From the NCBI GenBank assembly GCA_045578725.1, contig JAZNKS010000049.1, positions 1-7,104 on the forward strand: 7,104 nt of DNA, given 5' to 3'. Shown here in pieces: positions 5,109 to 7,104 of the stretch. A program made the position numbers and the translations under genes. Source of the stretch: Flemingiibacterium sp045578725 (lineage in GTDB: Bacteria; Bacillota; Clostridia; Oscillospirales; CAG-272). The notes beneath the pieces are model-generated. The model was not told the DNA's origin. It ran no database searches and was given only the letters and a program-made list of their open reading frames with translations. The number at the start of each line of letters is the position of its first letter. The stretch's first letter is position 1.

Positions 5109-6728
5109 ATGGAAAAACACACCTCAGTATTAATTGTCGGCGGCAGCTTTGGCGGCACGGCGGCGGCACTCGCCTGCGCACGTATGGGCGTAAAATGCTG
5201 TCTTGTTGAGGAGAGCTTCTGGATCGGCGGTCAGGCAACGGCGGCGGGAGTTCCTCTGGATGAGCATCCGTGGATCGAGCAGTACGGGTGTACCCGCTCT
5301 TACCGTTCCTTCCGCGAAGGAATACGCGCCTATTACAGACGCAATTACCGCTTGACAAGCGATGCGGCGGCCGATCCGCTTTTCAACCCCGGAGCCGGTT
5401 GGGTATCCGCGCTTGGCTTTGAACCCAAGGTCGGACTTGCCGTTCTGAAGGAGATGCTCCAGCCATACGAAAGTCAGGGCGTTCTCGAGGTATATTACGG
5501 CTGGAAGTGTATCCGTGCCGAAACCGACGGCGACCGTGTCAAATGCGTTACGTTCATGCGTGACGGCAATGTCATGACCGTTTCGGCCGATTATGTGCTG
5601 GATGCTACCGAGACCGGAGAGCTTCTGCCGATGACCGGAACGGAGTATAATGTCGGAGCTGAATCGGTTGCTCAGACGGGCGAACCGCTTGCTCTGGATG
5701 AACCCAATCCCATGCGCCAGCAGCCGTTTACCCACTTGATTGCGGTCAGCTTTCATCCGGGCGAGGATCACCGGATTGAAAAGCCGGCGAGCTACGACTG
5801 CTTCAGCAAACGCATCAAGGGGATGCTCCCGGACGGGCTGATACCGGAATTGTCCAGCGTTCCCACGCACAGAATGACGCATCTGTTTTCATCCGGCAAT
5901 GCCGATCATTATGTGACGACAGTCTGGAATTTCAGACGCTGCCTCTGTGCGAAGAATTTCCATGGCATCCCGTCCGATATTACCATGATTATGAACGGGA
6001 ACGAATGCGACCGGCCGCTGCTTGACGTTCCGGAGGATGTCCGTCTGCGCAATCTGGAAACGGCCAGAGAAATGAGCCGTTCGATCGTCTATTATTTCCA
6101 GCATGAAATGGAGCCCTGTTATCCGGGGATCCGTGTGCGTACCGATGTGTTCGATACGGCAGACGGCCTTGCGCAGATTCCGTATATCCGGGAATCACGC
6201 CGCATCCAAGGTGTCACCACGGTGCTTGAGCAGGATTTCCGTGTTGATATGCACCCCGAAGGGCCGGTACAGTACCGCGATTCGGTCGGTCTTGGCGGTT
6301 ATCGCATTGATATTCACGAAAAACGCAAGGATGGAAAGGCCGGTATTACAACAAGTATGCACGGATCCCATTGGACACAGCAGATTCCGCTTGGCGCTTT
6401 GATCCCGATCCGTATGGAAAATCTCATTCCCGCCGGCAAAAATCTCGCCGTAACGCACGTTACCAACGGCGCTTTCCGTCTCCATCCGGTAGAATGGAAC
6501 ACGGGAGAAGCGGCCGGCGCTCTGGCAGCGTTTGCCGTAAAGCGAGGTGTTCTGCCGAGAGCTGTACAGGCAAAGGACGATCTGCTCGAGGATTTCCAGC
6601 GTGTGCTTGTGCGTGCGGGCGTTGAGCTGGAATGGCCGCACTATACATTCGGCCGCTCGTATTTCAGCCATGTGGAAAATATCAGCGGCTGGACATTCGG
6701 AGAAGCTTTCCGTCTTCGCCGCGACTGA
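5109..6728 (+). CDS. FAD-dependent oxidoreductase (FAD_oxidored family)
   Basis: A 539-residue flavoprotein. The N-terminus has the dinucleotide-binding fold: LIVGGSFGGTAAALACARMG (8-27), with acidic VEE (33-35) ending the second strand and WIGGQ (38-42) after it. Further family features are FNPGAGWVSALGFEP (92-106), YVLDATETGELLPMTG (162-177), QIPYIRESRRI (356-366), RDSVGLGGYRIDIH (390-403) and a C-terminal FAD-binding block from PLGALIPIRMENLIPAGKNL (427-446) to GAFRLHPVEWNTGEAAGALA (454-473). These match the FAD_oxidored group (PF12831 type), whose members are mostly uncharacterised and often sit among carbohydrate genes. It should be cytoplasmic, as no signal peptide is seen. GAAAGGAG six bases before the ATG confirms the start. 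It is a single-gene unit by its own promoter and 3' hairpins. The substrate is unknown; oxidation of a sugar or other hydroxyl compound is inference only. Confidence 0.88.
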   Translation: MEKHTSVLIVGGSFGGTAAALACARMGVKCCLVEESFWIGGQATAAGVPLDEHPWIEQYGCTRSYRSFREGIRAYYRRNYRLTSDAAADPLFNPGAGWVSALGFEPKVGLAVLKEMLQPYESQGVLEVYYGWKCIRAETDGDRVKCVTFMRDGNVMTVSADYVLDATETGELLPMTGTEYNVGAESVAQTGEPLALDEPNPMRQQPFTHLIAVSFHPGEDHRIEKPASYDCFSKRIKGMLPDGLIPELSSVPTHRMTHLFSSGNADHYVTTVWNFRRCLCAKNFHGIPSDITMIMNGNECDRPLLDVPEDVRLRNLETAREMSRSIVYYFQHEMEPCYPGIRVRTDVFDTADGLAQIPYIRESRRIQGVTTVLEQDFRVDMHPEGPVQYRDSVGLGGYRIDIHEKRKDGKAGITTSMHGSHWTQQIPLGALIPIRMENLIPAGKNLAVTHVTNGAFRLHPVEWNTGEAAGALAAFAVKRGVLPRAVQAKDDLLEDFQRVLVRAGVELEWPHYTFGRSYFSHVENISGWTFGEAFRLRRD

Positions 6729-6741
6729 ATGACAGTATCAT

Positions 6742-6801
6742 CAAACAGCAGAAATCCGAACCACAAGCCGGCAGGCGAAGGGTTCGGATTTCTGCTGTTT
6801 G
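6742..6801 (+). repeat. Perfect 21-bp inverted repeat just after the oxidoreductase gene
   Basis: Bases 6742-6762 are exactly complementary to 6781-6801, with an 18-base loop. It starts 13 bases after the stop codon. No T-run follows (GTACGGGG), so it is not a classical rho-independent terminator. It may stabilise the mRNA 3' end or assist the later terminator. Confidence 0.88.
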
Positions 6802-6806
6802 GTACG

Positions 6807-6866
6807 GGGAAGAGGATTTGTTCTCGCCTGCGGGCTCGGTCCCGCACCGCTTCAAATCCTCTTACC
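6807..6866. repeat. Second 3' hairpin with a nested inner stem
   Basis: An outer stem of 11 bp (6810-6820 with 6853-6863), extended by two G-C pairs across one mismatch, encloses an inner 6-bp stem TGCGGG/CCCGCA (6829-6834 with 6841-6846). It lacks a T-run. It lies between the 21-bp inverted repeat and the T-rich terminator and shares no stem sequence with either. Confidence 0.75.
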
Positions 6867-6873
6867 TTAAGAT

Positions 6874-6914
6874 AACAAAAAAATCAACCGGACAAGCCGA
6901 TTGATTTTTTTGTT
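6874..6914. terminator. Bidirectional rho-independent terminator
   Basis: A perfect 14-bp stem (6874-6887 with 6901-6914) carries seven A on the left arm and seven T on the right, with a further CGG/CCG pairing inside. This is the likely end of the oxidoreductase transcript and would also stop minus-strand transcription coming from the right. Confidence 0.85.
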
Positions 6915-6977
6915 GTATATGGGATATGAAAAAGATATTCTTGCCGTTTTTGAGTATGAATTCGAACCCTTGCATAA

Positions 6978-7104
6978 ATGAAATCCTTGCTGATGCAAGG
7001 GTGAAATCAGCTAACGCTGATGAAATCTTCGGCGTTCCGCCTCAGATGAAATTAAATCCGCCTCCATCTCCTGCCGTAAGGCAGATTTCATCGCGAAGCG
7101 ATTT
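6978..7104. repeat. Modular hairpin repeat element, copy 2 (cut by window edge)
   Basis: This has the same architecture and orientation as the element at 988-1156. ATGAAATC starts at 6978, a GTGAAATC variant at 7001 and ATGAAATC at 7020. Hairpins lie between them: 6985-7000 (6 bp, loop TGAT, extendable by T-G and A-T pairs) and 7006-7021 (6 bp, loop TAAC). From 7019 to the window end, 86 bases match 1028-1113 with a single difference (7037 C versus 1046 T, in a hairpin loop). The right half lies outside the window. I see nothing gene-like in 6915-6977. Confidence 0.85.

Overview
The window looks like chromosomal DNA of a gut-type Bacillota, probably class Clostridia. This is inferred, not proven. 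The grounds are strong sigma-A type promoters (TTGACA-like/TATAAT, 17-bp spacing, extended TG motif), AGGAG-type ribosome binding sites, tRNA genes with encoded CCA ends, and protein families common in gut Clostridia. From about 1500 on, the DNA is moderately GC-rich. The first ~900 bases are clearly AT-rich and look foreign.

Layout. (1) 1-895, minus strand: the first ~298 codons of a DUF4375 (DMP19-like) protein, whose 3' end lies outside the window; its promoter is at 920-948. (2) 988-1156: a striking repeat element made of short perfect hairpins separated by ATGAAATC on the left and its complement GATTTCAT on the right. (3) 1160-1358, minus: a two-gene tRNA operon, Thr(TGT) then Tyr(GTA), with a near-consensus promoter at 1373-1401 and a strong terminator at 1160-1189. 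(4) 1552-3908, minus: a 647-residue TIM-barrel protein resembling glycoside hydrolases, followed by a decayed 3' remnant of a xylose-isomerase-like sugar isomerase/epimerase. (5) 4096-4872, plus: a NIF3-family dinuclear metal protein, divergent from the hydrolase-like gene. (6) 5109-6728, plus: an FAD-dependent oxidoreductase of the FAD_oxidored type under its own near-perfect promoter. (7) 6742-6914: three consecutive hairpins, the last a good bidirectional terminator. (8) 6978-7104: a second copy of the hairpin element, cut by the window edge.

How it fits together. The hydrolase-like gene, the isomerase remnant and the FAD oxidoreductase suggest breakdown or modification of an unusual sugar or glycoside in the cytoplasm. 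None of the proteins shows an obvious signal peptide. The substrate cannot be read from the sequence, and the two oppositely oriented transcription units need not share a pathway.

The most unusual item is the paired hairpin element. Its two copies share an 86-nt core with one mismatch (positioned in a hairpin loop), while the hairpins immediately to the left have unrelated stem sequences that are still self-complementary. Structure rather than sequence seems to be what is kept there. I do not know a name for this element.
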